Below are positions 49,201 through 61,924 of a DNA stretch of 64,000 nucleotides, one piece after another (position 1 is the stretch's first letter; every line of letters begins with the position of its first letter). The DNA lies in assembly GCA_950106755.1 (NCBI GenBank), contig OX467084.1, positions 30,135,213 through 30,199,212 on the forward strand, in the 5' to 3' direction. The notes under the pieces were generated by a model that was given only the letters and a program-made list of their open reading frames with translations, was not told the DNA's origin and searched no databases. This stretch comes from Climacium dendroides (lineage: Eukaryota > Streptophyta > Bryopsida > Hypnales > Climaciaceae). The position numbers and the translations under genes are program-made.

Positions 49201-50704
49201 TTTAGCTGTGAAAATCTTCTTCTTCCTATCTAAACACCAAAAATTCAACGAAATCTAGTGGCAACTTAATGCTCCAAAGGGATAAAATCCAACTTTGGAA
49301 GTCAGATTTTTCTAAAAAAATAAAAATCTTGGGCTCTTTGGTAGTTATGAGGAAGTAAGATTCCGCTTTGACTTTATTTCAATTTTATATATTCCCAAAA
49401 TGTCGGTCAATTGTGCTAACACTCTTTAAATTCATTGGTTTTAAGAGAATCTTGTCAGTTTGGGTACTTTTGGCTTTCAAAATGTTTTGAAACTTATTGG
49501 AGCATCTTAATAACATAAGAAAGGTATGATCGATTTAGTGATATTTTACTAGACCCTAGGTAATTTCTACAAATTTTTAATTGTGAAATTTGGTGGTTGA
49601 CTATTCAAAAAAGAATCTTCTAACTATAAAAAAATTCCGAAATTTTTTGTGGAACCTCATATGGAATTTTTCAAAAGATATACAAGCTCATATTCTTATT
49701 TTGTACATGTGAAGGAGGAGAATAAAATCCCACTATAACCTTTAATTTTTAGAGAATAGAGAATCTTTTATATGAAAGAAAATTTTAGAAAACCAATTTT
49801 ACTGTTGAATTTCTAGTGTGATCTCCACCTTGAAATACCATAATTTGGTTGTAAATGCCCTCCGTTGGTTCATCTTGAGTTTTCTTCACCTCTAAGCTAA
49901 TAATTGGAATTTCTACCATTTCGCAAAATGGAATGGGAAACTGAAACTTCTCTCTGGGAATCAATTTAGGGTTCTCAAATAGGTTCCCTTGGAACAATTT
50001 AGCCATGATTTGTCACATACAAGCAAGTCTAGGCAATTTTGACAATATCTATTGAATACCTAAAATTTGTACAAGTTACGAGGTTCTACCCTATTTACAT
50101 GCAGGATTTGGATTTACTTAAAGAAAAATACTTTATTTAGGACCAAATATTATATTGGCATGTGACATATCTGTTTTGATTTTACACTCTTTTTTGGGCT
50201 TTTTTAATATAAAACTACACTCAAAGTTACAAAAATAGAAGAAAAAAAATTATAAGTCCCAAGTGACGAATTAAGAGCTCACATATAGAGAACATTTGCA
50301 GTATAATTGGAAATTACAGGACCTAGAATTCTCTTGCCACCCCTATTTTGGGGCACATGGTCAATTTTTAACAATAGAATTTGTAACAATAGCTATCATA
50401 TTGGAGATTTACACTCTCTATTATATGAATATCTTAGTATGATTGCCTTGCTATCTACATGATGTATGTGAAGATTCTTAAAACCCACAATTATGTATTT
50501 TAAAAATGTACTACTTTGTGACCTCTAATGAGAATTGGCTTAGACATACCACTATGAACCTAATTTTGTGGCAATCTCTTGTAATATCTATACCAAAATG
50601 TAATGGATCAAAATAAGACAATATTCAAATTTCATTGGAGCACCACAAATATATAACACATGTGCAAGGCATCGATGTCGTAGAGTGTTTGCTTGTCTCT
50701 TACA
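46203..50704. other. Non-coding DNA, mostly AT-rich
   Basis: No gene is recognised in 4.5 kb. It includes a 33-bp minisatellite (47545-47682). Frames around 47600-47870 are driven by that repeat and by pyrimidine-rich sequence. Confidence 0.5.
47545..47682. repeat. 33-bp minisatellite, four units
   Basis: AATTTCTATCAACACT recurs at 47547, 47584, 47617 and 47650. The last three units are 33 bp apart; the first spacing is 37 bp. Confidence 0.85.
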
Positions 50705-50793
50705 CAAGTCAAAAATAGTCACATAAGTGCACTTATGATTGAAAACCTGTGCACCTAAAACCCAAGTGCACTTATGTGACTATTTTTGACTTG
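50705..50793. repeat. Perfect 30-bp inverted repeat, possible Tc1-type TIRs
   Basis: The arms 50705-50734 and 50764-50793 are exact inverse copies (CAAGTCAAAAATAGTCACAT and onward) around a 29-bp loop. Each arm ends inward in AAGTGCACTT, itself a palindrome. It lies about 255 bp beyond the 3' end of the Tc1-type transposase relic, where a TIR would be expected. The link is inference. Confidence 0.8.
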
Positions 50794-51047
50794 CACTGAT
50801 GAGGAAAACCCTTCAAGTGTATAGAAAATATGTATAGTAAGGTCTACTTCATTTATGAATTTTGAGTTTCAACAGTATTGCCTTGAAATTTCACAAACTT
50901 CAGATTGTCATATCATGTACAAAAATGAACCAATTTCTGAACCAAAAGTTGCGTTGGAATTGTATGGAAGAATACTTCAATATATAAAAAATATTTACAT
51001 TAAAAATTTGAGATCATACAACATTTATCATTTCTAATCTACATTGT

Positions 51048-51480
51048 CTACCATCTAGTACTACCGCCTTTGGCTGCAATTGTAGCTTGAATTCGGTCCG
51101 GCATGCTTGCAATCAACGTTTGTAGTATCTCTAAAGAAACATCATCCCATATTGCTTGAATGGTTTGAATCATGTCTTCCTTGTTCTTTGGCTTTTGATG
51201 GTGGCGTAAGAGATCTTTTACAATATGCCACAGGTTTTCTATTGGGTTCAAATCGGGGGAGTTTGTAGGCCATTCTAACTTTTTTCATACCATGAGCACT
51301 CCGCCATATTGCCGGAGCTTTCTTGGGATGAACGAGAGTACCATCCTCCATGAGAGTAAGTTTATGAGGCTCGTTGTGCATGAAATAGAATCGAGACAGT
51401 TCACCCTCATAGACATTGTTAACAAAATCACTTGCAGTCCGCTCTCCTTGTGGTGTTGTGTTGTGTATACATATATACAC
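51048..51480 (-). pseudogene. Tc1/IS630-type DDE transposase, C-terminal fragment, frameshifted
   Basis: The minus strand encodes the C-terminal third of a Tc1-like transposase. The first piece (51142-51480 frame) has 'GERTASDFVNNVYEGELSRF', then LMEDGTLVH with the second catalytic Asp. The second piece (51048 up to about 51275, another frame) has WPTNSPDLNPIENLW with the final Glu, then 'HHQKPKNKEDMIQTIQ' and the terminal 'AAKGGSTRW' before a stop. The frame change and a stop lie near 51275-51285. Asp and Glu are about 34 residues apart, as in DD34E enzymes. The N-terminal DNA-binding region and first Asp are missing. Inactive. Confidence 0.9.
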
Positions 51481-51629
51481 ATGTATATAGTATAAAAATA
51501 CATATTTTATGTTATACGAGTAGCTTCAAAGTGAAGCCTTCTCATAGAGATGTAAGTCATTTGTATAAGAAAGAGGATCCACATGAAAGTTGCATTGAAT
51601 TAAAGTATTGTTTATTTTTCCACTTTAGT

Positions 51630-52870
51630 TTTAGAATGTCGAATTGGAGGGTTTTTTGTGAGCTTCAAAATGAAGATTGTCTTGGAATTCTAGTTTTTTT
51701 TACCTCTAATAGATATTAGTTTGATGTTAGCACTTAAATCCATGTTTGAAGTATTTCACAAAAATTATTTTGTATGGTTATAGTTGTAAAAGGAAAGGAT
51801 GGAATTAGTTTGCCTTCTAGGTGGACTTTGAAGTGATTTTCCTTTTAAGTTAAAGATAAAGAAATAGTTGTAAGGTCAAATACAAAGGCTAATAGTTGTA
51901 AATTAACTTTAGGAGCAAGATGGGTTGAGGTCTACTTGTTTTGTATGGTGAGGAGTTGTTGATAAGGTAGAGAAAAAGGTGGACACTTAAGATCTTCTCT
52001 CTCGTGGTAGTTTGGAGAGGAACCAAAATGTTTGGAGAGGAATAGTATGTGGAGTTTTGAGAATTTTGGAATGGAAATTGGAAGAATTGTGCATCATGAT
52101 GTCTTGTTTCTAAATTGATATTACTTTCTTGATTTGGACTTAGGATTCAAAAGTTGTGCTTGTTTGAGTAAAGGGAAGTTTGTTGCCTCCTATGAAGAGG
52201 GGCTGTGACTTCAACCAACCATAAAAAACGGAAAGATCTTTTGTTTGTAATGAAACTTTGAGGGAGTGTAGTAAATGTTGTTAGATTTTTGTGAAGTTAT
52301 CATTCATTCAATTATGAGCATTTATGAATGAGTTGTGAGTGTGGAAGTGAAGGAGGGTCTGCTGCCCTTGATTTTGGAGGCCGAAACTTTGAGTGGCCAT
52401 GAAAGATGTACAAAGTGTTAATTGTATTTGAATTTTGGAGGGTCTGTTGCCTTCACTTTTAGAGGCCGAAACTTTGGACGGCCATAGAAATTGGTCAAAG
52501 TATTGGAATGAGTTGAAATTTGAAAGAAGTGTAGAAAATTGTATTAGATTTTTAAAGAGATATCATTCATTTCATTTGGAGTTGTGAAGCAGCGGTGGTG
52601 TTCATTTAAAGTTCAATTTTAGATTTCGAGTTAGGGCAGAGTTTTGAAGTGAAGATTTGAAGTTCAAGTTGAAGTTTGAAGACATGAGGATTGAAGATTC
52701 GTGTGTTGTGGCTTGTGGCTTATTATTCCTAGCCGGATTTGGAGGCTTGTTGTTTTCTTTTCAGAATCGAAAACCAATTGTGGGCTTTGTGGGTATTCAG
52801 CATTAGCCCCGTTTTGTATTTGTGGCAATGAAGTGGGATTGATCACCCACATGGTTGATCTTATTTCTTG
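51630..52870. repeat. Dispersed repeat R, copy 2, with empty TTAA site
   Basis: Matches 13930-16395 with the same order of blocks ('TTTGCCTTCTAG', 'GTTTGTTGCCTCC', 'GAATGAGTTGTGAGTG', 'TGTGTTGTGGCTTGTGGC'). At 51903-51906 a single TTAA lies where the other copy has the 926-bp element. A short block, 'GAGGGTCTG.TGCC...GGCCGAAACTTTG', is duplicated within this copy (about 52350 and 52438). Confidence 0.6.
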
Positions 52871-54187
52871 TTCCCACTAGTGAAAGGAGCTTTCTGGTCA
52901 CCGTGGGTTTGAAGTTTAAGAGCCAATCCTTCAAACAGTCAACTCATGTTTTGGCTGTCTCGTTTTACCCGTCCAAAGCCGTGGATTCTTATCACCTTAT
53001 CTTTATCCTTATCCTTATAGAGCCACCACAGGATAAGCTAATGGAGAAGAGTTTGAAGATTGAAGACTAAAAGATTTGACGAACGAGATTTGTATACAAG
53101 ATTTGAAGACCAAGTTCAAAGATTCACGAACGACAATAAATTTTGTTGTCCTACAAAATCTTTCATTCCTAAGCCATATCTAGTTGTAGCCAAAATCCTT
53201 TTGATTTCTCAAGGCAAACCGCTCTTAACACGACAACGGCATAAAAACTAAATGACTCTTGTGAAATCCAGTAAATCCCTCCTACACCATCACTAAAGTC
53301 CTTTTTTATTTGAATGTAGGAGCAAGACATTGCAAGGATATTGGAGTTGAATTGTTGCAACTGCAAACGCTAGTGACCCAATCTTGCAGTGTGAAGCTCC
53401 AAGAAAGCGCTCAAATTGAGTGAAATTGACAGCAATTCAGGGCATGGCGGGGCGGAGACGGATTAGAAGAATTGCCAACGAACGCAAAGACGAGTGATCA
53501 GAATTGAACCATAATGTTTGCCACTCCAAGAGGCAACCAAGCTAATCGGTGAGGTATAAGCCCCCCTCCCCCCCTCCAAAAAATAGACACCAACGTGAAA
53601 GTTGCAGTGTGGAAGCGTGAGACCAAATCAAATTGAAATGTGGCGACAAGGAAGCTGGGGAAAGAGATGGATCATAGGGCAATGGGAGAAGACAATGTGG
53701 GAGACTGCCAGCAGCCATTGTTCATAGAATTGAAGGTGAAGAGCAGCAGTAGGGTGGGTTGCAGTTAAGGCATGGCACCGGTGAGTTTTTGGTGCAATCA
53801 CAAAAAAAATTTAATTGTGCATGGAGTGTGTTGTTGGGGCGGAAATCAATAGCTCTGAGTACAGGACTATTGTGCGCAACAGGGTGTGGGAATAGGGCGA
53901 CAGAGGCGGATGTTTGGGATGGAAGGTTGGGGCCAGAAATCGAAAAAACTGTGTAGTTGCAAGGAACGGGAGACAAGAATTTGTAAATGAAGTAGACCTT
54001 CTTGTACATCATTTATTTAGACAAATGTAAAGACTATGACCCTTCTTGTTGTCCAATAATACATTTATAATTTTGAATGCAATTGTGTGAGGCATTAGTT
54101 GAAAATTTTACCATGAACATGGTCAAATTTACCATGAACATCTCAATTGAGTATTCATATATATTGTAACTATAATTTCCATGCTCT
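52871..54187. other. Less AT-rich non-coding DNA
   Basis: 53400-53960 is G+C-richer and carries frames of 65-96 codons on both strands without recognisable domains. A C-rich run lies near 53564-53576. No gene is called. Confidence 0.4.
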
Positions 54188-54195
54188 ACTTTATC

Positions 54196-54419
54196 CAGGG
54201 TTTTCATAGTGGGCGAACGTCCGGTTCGCCAGTCCGTCCAGTTTGCCCGTCCGTCCGATTCACCCGACAGGGCGCGGACGGGATCGTCAGGGCGCAGTCA
54301 GGGCGCGGACGGGATCGTTAAGGTGCAAAACTCTCAAAATTAAAGCCGTTCAGACCGGCCGGCCGGCCGGTCTGGTTCGCTCGTCCATCCGGTCCGGTTC
54401 GCATGTTATGACAACCCTG
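54196..54419. mobile_element. hAT-type MITE, CpG-rich, perfect 8-bp TSD
   Basis: The left end CAGGGTTTTCATA and the right end (reverse complement CAGGGTTGTCATA) are hAT-like TIRs. ACTTTATC flanks both sides exactly (54188-54195 and 54420-54427), the 8-bp duplication diagnostic of hAT. The interior is very G+C- and CpG-rich, with CAGGGCGCGGACGGGATCGT twice (54268 and 54299) and a CCGG-rich palindrome (about 54355-54373). It is 224 bp; the open frame through it is incidental. Confidence 0.92.
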
Positions 54420-54427
54420 ACTTTATC

Positions 54428-57400
54428 AATTATAGTTTGTACATTTTTTTATTTTCAAGGCAATTGTGGTTTCTATTATTTAGATGCAAAGACATTTTAT
54501 GTAAGTGTCTTTTATTAAAAGAAAATTAATTCTATGCCTTTGCTAAAATAATTTTGTGGACAAAGTATGAACCTCACATAACTTACGTGAACATCTACAA
54601 ATAGCCATGTCTTGATTGATTGAACCAAAAGAAGCCAAGTCATTGACAATGAGAAATGATATGGATGATGTGGTAAATGAGTTAGCTTAGAGGTTCTATG
54701 AAGTGGAGCACATTTGGGAACGTATCGGGAACATAGGGGAATAAATTGGGGACCCCTTTTTTGAGATTGTCTATAAAACTCAGGATCTTGGGAGGTTATA
54801 CTAGCCTTCTAAATTCAATAGAAATTAGAATTTTGTATTTAAATCTTTTTTGGAGTATGCCAAACATAAATACGTGTTTCAATCCACCATAAGAATTTTT
54901 GAGTATTGAAAGTATGAGGTACAAAATGTGATAGCAAGCAAAGTTAGTATATTATCAAAATGAAAACATTATCAGTCATTGCAAGATTTTTTGGATGTAT
55001 GCCATACCTTTTTTCAAGTGAAAATTGTTAGATATATGTATAGTATTATCCTTAGTATCCAATATTTTAAAATTCAAAGTTTGTAGTGTAAAGTTTTTTA
55101 GAAATGTTGGTCAAAGTCATTGAAATATTTTGGGAAGGTCCAAAAAACTTATTTCTTGATTTCAAATACTCATATCTTTCAACATATATGGTTAAACTTC
55201 ACAAAAATTTTATTGCATGTTCTTATAAAATTTACCCCCTCAAAATCCAACAACTTTTTGACAATAGAGCTTTTCAATGAATTGTCTCACTTTGATATTT
55301 TTTTGCACATGGATATGCTTGAAATTTTTTATTTTAACTACACAAAAATAAAGAATATTTCATCTAGTATGCATGAAATTAATTATAGAAAACATTGTTT
55401 TTAGATTATAACAATTTTAGATTATCAACTTTATAGGCAAAAATATAGCTCTAGGAAGAGAAAAATTATAAAGAGATGAATGATGCTTTATTTACCCACC
55501 CACCTCCAAAATTGTATTGGAATCTTAGACAAATATAGTATTTTCTAATTTAAAATTTGAAAAATAAATAACTCTTTGAAATTTATACACACTTTCAAAT
55601 AGAAAGAATAGAAAGCCAAAACTGACCCAATTGGATCACTGCAGTGAGTGCAAGCCATGTTGCATTTCTGACTCAACTTGACATAAAAGTGAATCAGGCA
55701 CAGCAAAAAACATATATATATATGCATGAATTTTTGAAATCAAACAATTGATATTATTAGCATATTTTTTAGAACATCTTCAAAAAATCTAAAATCATTG
55801 TAATTATTTTGTATTCTTAATCACATTAGATTGAATCTTGTATTTTTAAAATTGCTAAAATATAACTTTGAAATTTTTTTTGTGTAGAATGAAGATTAGA
55901 AAGGTCCAAAAAAATGTTTTTTTCCATCCTTGCTATTATTTTCATTGGAAAAATCATTATATTTTCTTCCTTTTTCTATTTGACTACATCTCCTAAATAA
56001 ATTTTTAAATACTTCTCACATTAAAATTTTAAAACTTGAAAATGCGACAAGTATGTCAACTTCTTACTTTATAAAATCCTAGTTTACAAAATATTGAGAT
56101 TTGTTTCCCCCTCTTGGAAATTTGCCATTAAAAATTTGAAGAAGACACATTGTATTTTGTTAGTACTTGAGAGAGTTAAGTATAAGATCTTATGGTTAGA
56201 TTCATGAAAAAACCTTGTTTATGTTTTCTTAATATTATGTAGTAGAAACAACTATTTCAAGTACTTTTCAAGAGAAAATGCATTGAATAGTCCATTATAG
56301 GTTGATTCAATTAATAAATAATGTTCAAGTTGATTCAATTAATGCAAAATGCACTAATTGTTTCATATTGCATTTTTCTACTAGAACAAAATTTATCTCC
56401 AAAATTTTTGTGACATAAGGGCAAAGAAGATCATTTTCTAAGTACTAGTCACTAAACAAATTAAAACAAGATAGTGTGATCATGAGGCTCTATCTATTCC
56501 AACTAAATCCTAATCATATTGAATACTATGAATGCAGTCGTTGATAGGATTTAGAAACTTAGATTCATAAACTTAAGAGTTAATGCCATAATCTTTGTCC
56601 AAAGGACAAAGTCAATAAAGTTTTTAATAGAAGAAGGTATTATAAAGTAATCTGCCGTGACTTACATTAATGGAATTAACCTGTATAGTATTTAAAATGA
56701 AATATGACGCAAAATTAACCTAATGAATACTTTAGGAAGGAATGAAATCCCCAAAATTAACTTGTGAGTAGGCTTACCGACATTGGAAAATACAAAATTT
56801 GTTAGTTAGGGTGATTGCAAGAAACACATGTCCAATTTTGCACCATACCCTATGTGTTGATTTATTTTTTAGCTATAAATTTTGCATTCTAGCTCCAAAT
56901 GGCTCAAGATTTATAGATAAAGTATTTACAACTATTGTACATCTTGAATATTTTTTTTCTTAATTTTCAAGAAAATTTACTATCCAAAAATAGCCCCCAA
57001 TTTTATATTACACTTGCTAGTTTTTTTAGTACTATTTAGTACCCCAAAAAATGAATTTTGAGCTGAAATTTGGACGAAATGGTCTTCTGATAGACTTATA
57101 GCTATTATACAAAGGAATTCTAAAATAGTTAATTGTATGTGGTGTGGAAGCCTACAAAGTGAACTTCTTCCATCTTGCATTTTAAAACATATTAAACATT
57201 ATTTTGAAGATTCATTTGGTGAATGACCATCTCCACAAAGTTGTACAAATGAAAAATATATTATTTATTTTCATTTTTTCTATCTTTGACTAATTAAAAT
57301 ATCAAATTTTTTTTCTTGAGATTTAACACTTTTCTAGTTCTCTTACTTAGAGACTTTTTCAAAGAATTTCCTTTGGTGGTTAACTTCATCTTAAAGTTGT

Positions 57401-57438
57401 ATACAATATCCATATTTAAAAAAAACTAAAATCTTATT
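54428..57438. other. AT-rich non-coding DNA with TTAA-family fragment
   Basis: No gene is recognised. 56160-56280 ('TAAGATCTTATGGTTAGATTC', then a TAGTAGAAACAACT stretch) resembles the right part of subfamily B elements, without a recognisable terminus. The rest is featureless. Confidence 0.4.
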
Positions 57439-57840
57439 TTAACCTCTAAAGAACCAAGACCATTTTTCTATCAAAATCCATTCAAAATTGTCAATTTTGG
57501 TGCATCCATCCAATAAAACAAAAAAAATACTTTTTTAAGAATCTAACCATAGGATCTGGTACTTTCTTGTCTAAATTGATGTGGTAAGACTTTTATGAAG
57601 ATATTAGTATTCAAAGTTGGAAAAAGAAGTTTTTTTGAACACCGATCTACAATTTCAAATGACTTGGACCGCCATTTGTAGAAAAAAATTTGCTTTATAG
57701 ACTTTGAAACTAAAAATAAAGTTGTGTTGAATAATTGAGTTGAATTTTTATAAAAAAAAAACCATACACTTGATTTTCATTCTTTAAAATTTTTTAAAGT
57801 AGAAGTATGTTCATTTTTAATCCATTTTTTTGACAAAAGT
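57439..57840. mobile_element. TTAA-family fragment (subfamily B, inverted)
   Basis: Starts TTAA-CCTCTAAAGAACCAAG at 57439. The following sequence is the inverse of the right part of 33202-35272 ('ATCTAACCATAGGATCT', then 'CACTTGATTTTCATTC' near 57767). The other end is not clear; GAGAGTTAA near 58108 is one weak candidate. Confidence 0.5.
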
Positions 57841-58819
57841 CATGTAGTTCTTGGATTCTCGCTTGAAGGCTCTCTTTCGAGCATCATTGCACATACTAAA
57901 TCAAGTTAGATATTTATAAAGATTTTATTTTCTATACTATGAAGATGAGATTTGTCACTTTGTAGAATCATCTTAATTTTTCTATAGTGATTGTAAAAAA
58001 TCAAAATTAAAAAAAATATATTTGCCTATTTGTAGATCCACATAATATAATTTTTTTCAAAGATGTACACAAGATGAAAGTAATTGAATTCCACATTAGA
58101 ATATGTTGAGAGTTAAACCTATAATAGTAACTAGTGATATTAGATATGAAAAAAATTGTCAATAATTGATAAGCTTGAGAAGTTATTTTTTCAATTTCTA
58201 TTATTTTTAATAGATAGTCATTAATTGATTTTGAAGAGAAAAAATTGAAGTTTCTTTTGAAGACCTTGTGAATTTATTTATTTATTTTTGTAGAGTGGTA
58301 GATATTCCTTGTCCACACCTTGTAAAAAACATATTACCATATAGAGGGATAGAATATTCTTGTCCTACTCTCTATTTGAGTCTACTTCAAGGTTACCAAA
58401 TTGATGCATTATAAATTTAAAAATTATCCATTTTTTATCATTGAATGACAATACTATATTTGAATAATAGGTTTGGCTTAATTTTTTTTTAAATAAAATT
58501 TTCATTTAAAAAAAAATTTAGGACTTAATAGTTGAATCTACAAATAAATTTAAAGATGGTTTGTCAAAAATCCAACTTTTTTGATTAAAAATCCATCGAA
58601 TCCACTGCCAATTCATCATTTGACCATTAACCATCAAGAATTTTTTTCATGGTGAAATGAGGGAGTTACGTCATTAACATTCAATAAGAATAAATGGCGA
58701 TGAGATTTTTTTTATAGTGAAATTCATTGTCCCCTATAAATTCTCAAGTAATATGGGATGATTTGAGGATGAGAGCTTGACCACGCATTGTCAAAATGTA
58801 GGAATTGTGTTTGCACTAG
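57841..58819. other. AT-rich non-coding DNA
   Basis: Nothing beyond AT-rich sequence is recognised. Confidence 0.5.
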
Positions 58820-59145
58820 AATTTGAACCTGATTTTGTCATAGTAGAATAATTTTTTTTAAGAAAATTTGAACTTAAAAAGTTGATAAATCAAGCTCAAC
58901 TTCATCATAAAAAAAACCATTTGTGATTTTTAGCCTTCAGAAAAGAGTAAAGGATAAAATCTAAAGAAGATGTTTTAATTTGTTAAAGAAAATGTCCCTT
59001 CCAACCTCTTTATGAACTTTGTTCATAACTTTTGATTGGAGGCTCAAAATATCAAAAGGATTTTCAAAGACAAAAATTTAGCTCAATTTCCACATAAACT
59101 TAGTTCAAAATTTTTTCCTACACTACCTAAATGAGGTCTAAAATT
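58820..59145. mobile_element. Foldback MITE, copy 3 of 3
   Basis: Ends AATTTGAACCTGATTTTGTCA and the inverse of AATTTTAGACCTCATTTAGG. The centre (59020-59045, 'CATAACTTTTGATTGGAGGC') and the whole right arm follow the copy at 25820-26151. The left arm is more diverged. It is 326 bp. Confidence 0.65.
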
Positions 59146-61347
59146 TTACTTTTAATACAAAGTTCATGCTTTTGACTTGACTATGGTTGGTTGAGCTCTT
59201 ACTAATCTTACATACCCCACATGGATTGTTTTACCTTCTATCACCCCACTTGTATATAAATCATGTCTTCTAATCTCTACAAAAACCTTTAATGACATTT
59301 AAAGAAATGTGAAATTCATGCACAAGGTGAGTACTAGTTTTAATTAGATAAATCTTAAAATATATAAATGTAGGGTAAAGATATTGTAAGTCAGTTGCCA
59401 AATATGCTTTTTTTTTACTTGAGTGCCAATTTTTTTAAATTATATTTTGAAATGCCAAATGTTTGACACCAAATTGCAAAACCTTCTATACAAGTATAGT
59501 AGGCCTTAAATGTGTTTGCCACCTAAAAGAAGCTTGATGAATATTTTATGCATTTCTCTCAAATCCAATTAAATTAAATTATTTCTCTATATAAAATAAC
59601 TAAAAGAGACATCATAGAAATTTGGTTGGAGAACTGATCTTACTATCCTAAAAGAAATGGTTTAAAGTAGAGGGCTCTTCCCCTCCTAAATTGGCCTACA
59701 TTAACATCAAATCTCCATTTTCTCATGTGTAGTTTGATGGAATATTGATGCACTTACAATACAAACTTTATGATCTAAAGTGGAGACAAGAGGCTATGTA
59801 GTCAACTAGGTTTTTGAAATCATTGCTAGTTGTCTTTTATAGTGTGAAAGTACACCAATTGTCAACCCATTTCCATTTGATAGTGTTTGTTGACTCAAAT
59901 TGTCTTTGCAGGAGGATTTAGATGCATTGAACACCATTGTGGATGCTTCATCTTCAACCTTTAGGATAAAGTATACACAACTAGGTTCTATCTTTTGTTA
60001 TAGTTGAATTTTGTAGTCGATGTTTAGTGTGTTGTCCAATTAGGCCTTTTAAGAAATGGACAATTTTTTTTCTAATTTTAGTTTACCTAAATGCAACTCC
60101 TAAACAAATCAATTGTAAATTAGTAAAGACAATTAGTTATGACTAAGGCAAGCTAAAATTAAAAAATAGTGAAAGTTAGGCAAGCCCAAATATTGAATAT
60201 TTTGTGTTGTAGGATTTTTTATACCCTTTCTAAAATGGTAAAATTTGCTTAATTTGGACTATTTTCCTAAAAGTTATTATCGGATGAAGTTTAGCCTTTA
60301 AACTAAACTATAAAACTTCATCTATTGTGTACTTCTATTTTGATTAATGAAATGACTTTTGGATTTTTGGATTGGTTTTTATTTTAATTCTACTTTCTAA
60401 ATTCTAAAGTTGACTTGGTTTTTCCTAATAGTAATGACTTTCATTCAAATCTATCCTACCTTAGTCAAAACTTCATCCTAAGCTATCTCCTTCAATATTA
60501 ATCTATTTTTTAAAGTTTAAATTAGTATTGGAAATCTTATAATATTTTAAAAATGATTCCTCTCTAACCTTGTTCCTTGGTTTTCCTCAAAGTTTTAGTT
60601 TAAATTCCTAATCATTAACTATTATTTTTGACCTCTAATTCTACTTATTATTTTTAGGATTGAATTATTTTTATTTTGAAGATAATAAAATTAAATTATA
60701 AAAAGGTTAAACACTTATAATTTAATTTTCCTAAAAAAAATAATCTAATGATGAAGTTTGACCTCTACACATTCATATACTATAGAATTTGAATTCCACT
60801 TAAGCCCTACTAAATCCATATGAATCACTACTACAACATGCACAAGGTTGTATTTGCAACAATAAAGGCAGCCATAGAAATACTATTAGACTTACCAAAA
60901 TCACAAACTATAAACTGTAGTTGGAATGCAAGATTCAAGAAATTCAAGGCAGAGCAAAAATGCACCCTTAAAAACCTTAAAGCTCAACCGGACACCATTG
61001 TTTGAAGCACTTGGAAAAACCTTGAATTGTTTACATGTATGCACTTTGAACAAAAAAACAAGTGAATAAACCCCCAACCCTCAATTGTAAACCATATATA
61101 AGCACAACTAAAGAAAAATGTAGCCCAAATTCCAAATTGCATGTGCAAATGCTAATGTGACAAAGGGTTCTCAAAGGAGTATGATGAGAATGGCTTGTAC
61201 TTGCAAGAAGTGCTCCCATGTGACAATACAATGCCTAAAACGCGCTAAACAAGGTGTTGGAAACTCATAGTAAAGCATCCTAAACTGCCACATTTGCATG
61301 TCAATTCATTTCCCACCAATCCAAAAGCATTAAATTTGTTAAGAAAA
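59146..61347. other. AT-rich non-coding DNA
   Basis: No gene or bounded repeat is recognised up to the copia LTR. Confidence 0.5.
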
Positions 61348-61554
61348 TGTAGTGTGAACGCTTACCATAATATGGTGAGTGACACATGTCATATAGATTA
61401 GGTAGAATTCTTCTCAACCAATAGGAGAAGACAACTATTCATTGTCTCTCTCCTCTTCTTCCATTGTATGTACTACAATCTCTCTAATGAAGATGATCTT
61501 TCTTTGAGCATACTTTTGTGTTTTGTATTTTTATTTCGTTTCTTATTCTTAACA
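61348..61554 (+). repeat. Probable 5' LTR of the copia element
   Basis: Starts TGTAGTGTGAACGC and ends CTTAACA just before CGTTATCAACATGC, a sequence often found at the LTR/primer-site junction of this copia type. TG...CA ends give 207 bp. A pyrimidine-rich tract (61440-61470) is present. The 3' LTR is outside the window, so limits cannot be verified. Confidence 0.55.
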
Positions 61555-61773
61555 CGTTATCAACATGCTCTCATGCTAGCGTCCGTACAATCACACGTTC
61601 TTTCTTTTCAACTCTCACTTTCGATTTAGATTCCAGTTTAGTTTTTGATTTTGGAAAGCTTTGCAGCCCCACTCCATTCTGTACTATTTTTTGTTATGCT
61701 CTCGACTTCCTTAAATCTCCCCCTCCTACTCTGGAAATCCCCTTGCATCTCTCTAGACCGACCCTCCTCCTTC

Positions 61774-61831
61774 CCGCACCTCCCCCTCTGATCTAGACCG
61801 AAGGGGAAGGTGCGAGAAGGGGGAGGTGCGG
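61774..61831. repeat. GC-rich inverted repeat in the copia leader
   Basis: CCGCACCTCCCCCT (61774-61787) and its exact inverse (61818-61831) flank a 30-base loop, giving a strong RNA hairpin just upstream of gag. CTAGACCGA occurs twice nearby (about 61753 and 61793). A packaging or translation role would be inference. Confidence 0.7.
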
Positions 61832-61924
61832 CCCTTCCTGCACTTTTCCCTTCCCAGAGCTTCCCCCTTCTACCGCCCCCCTTCCTGTCCCTTCCCTTCT
61901 ATATAACATTTTTTCCTTTCCATC

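Noticed and set aside
54243..54518. 91-codon frame with Arg/Gly-rich start
   Set aside because: It begins inside the CpG-rich hAT MITE and runs past its right TSD. The composition explains the open frame.
61255..61348. TGTTGGAAACTC at 61255 as LTR start
   Set aside because: A TG start there is possible, but TGTAGTGTGAACG at 61348 gives a more typical short copia LTR. It cannot be settled without the 3' LTR.
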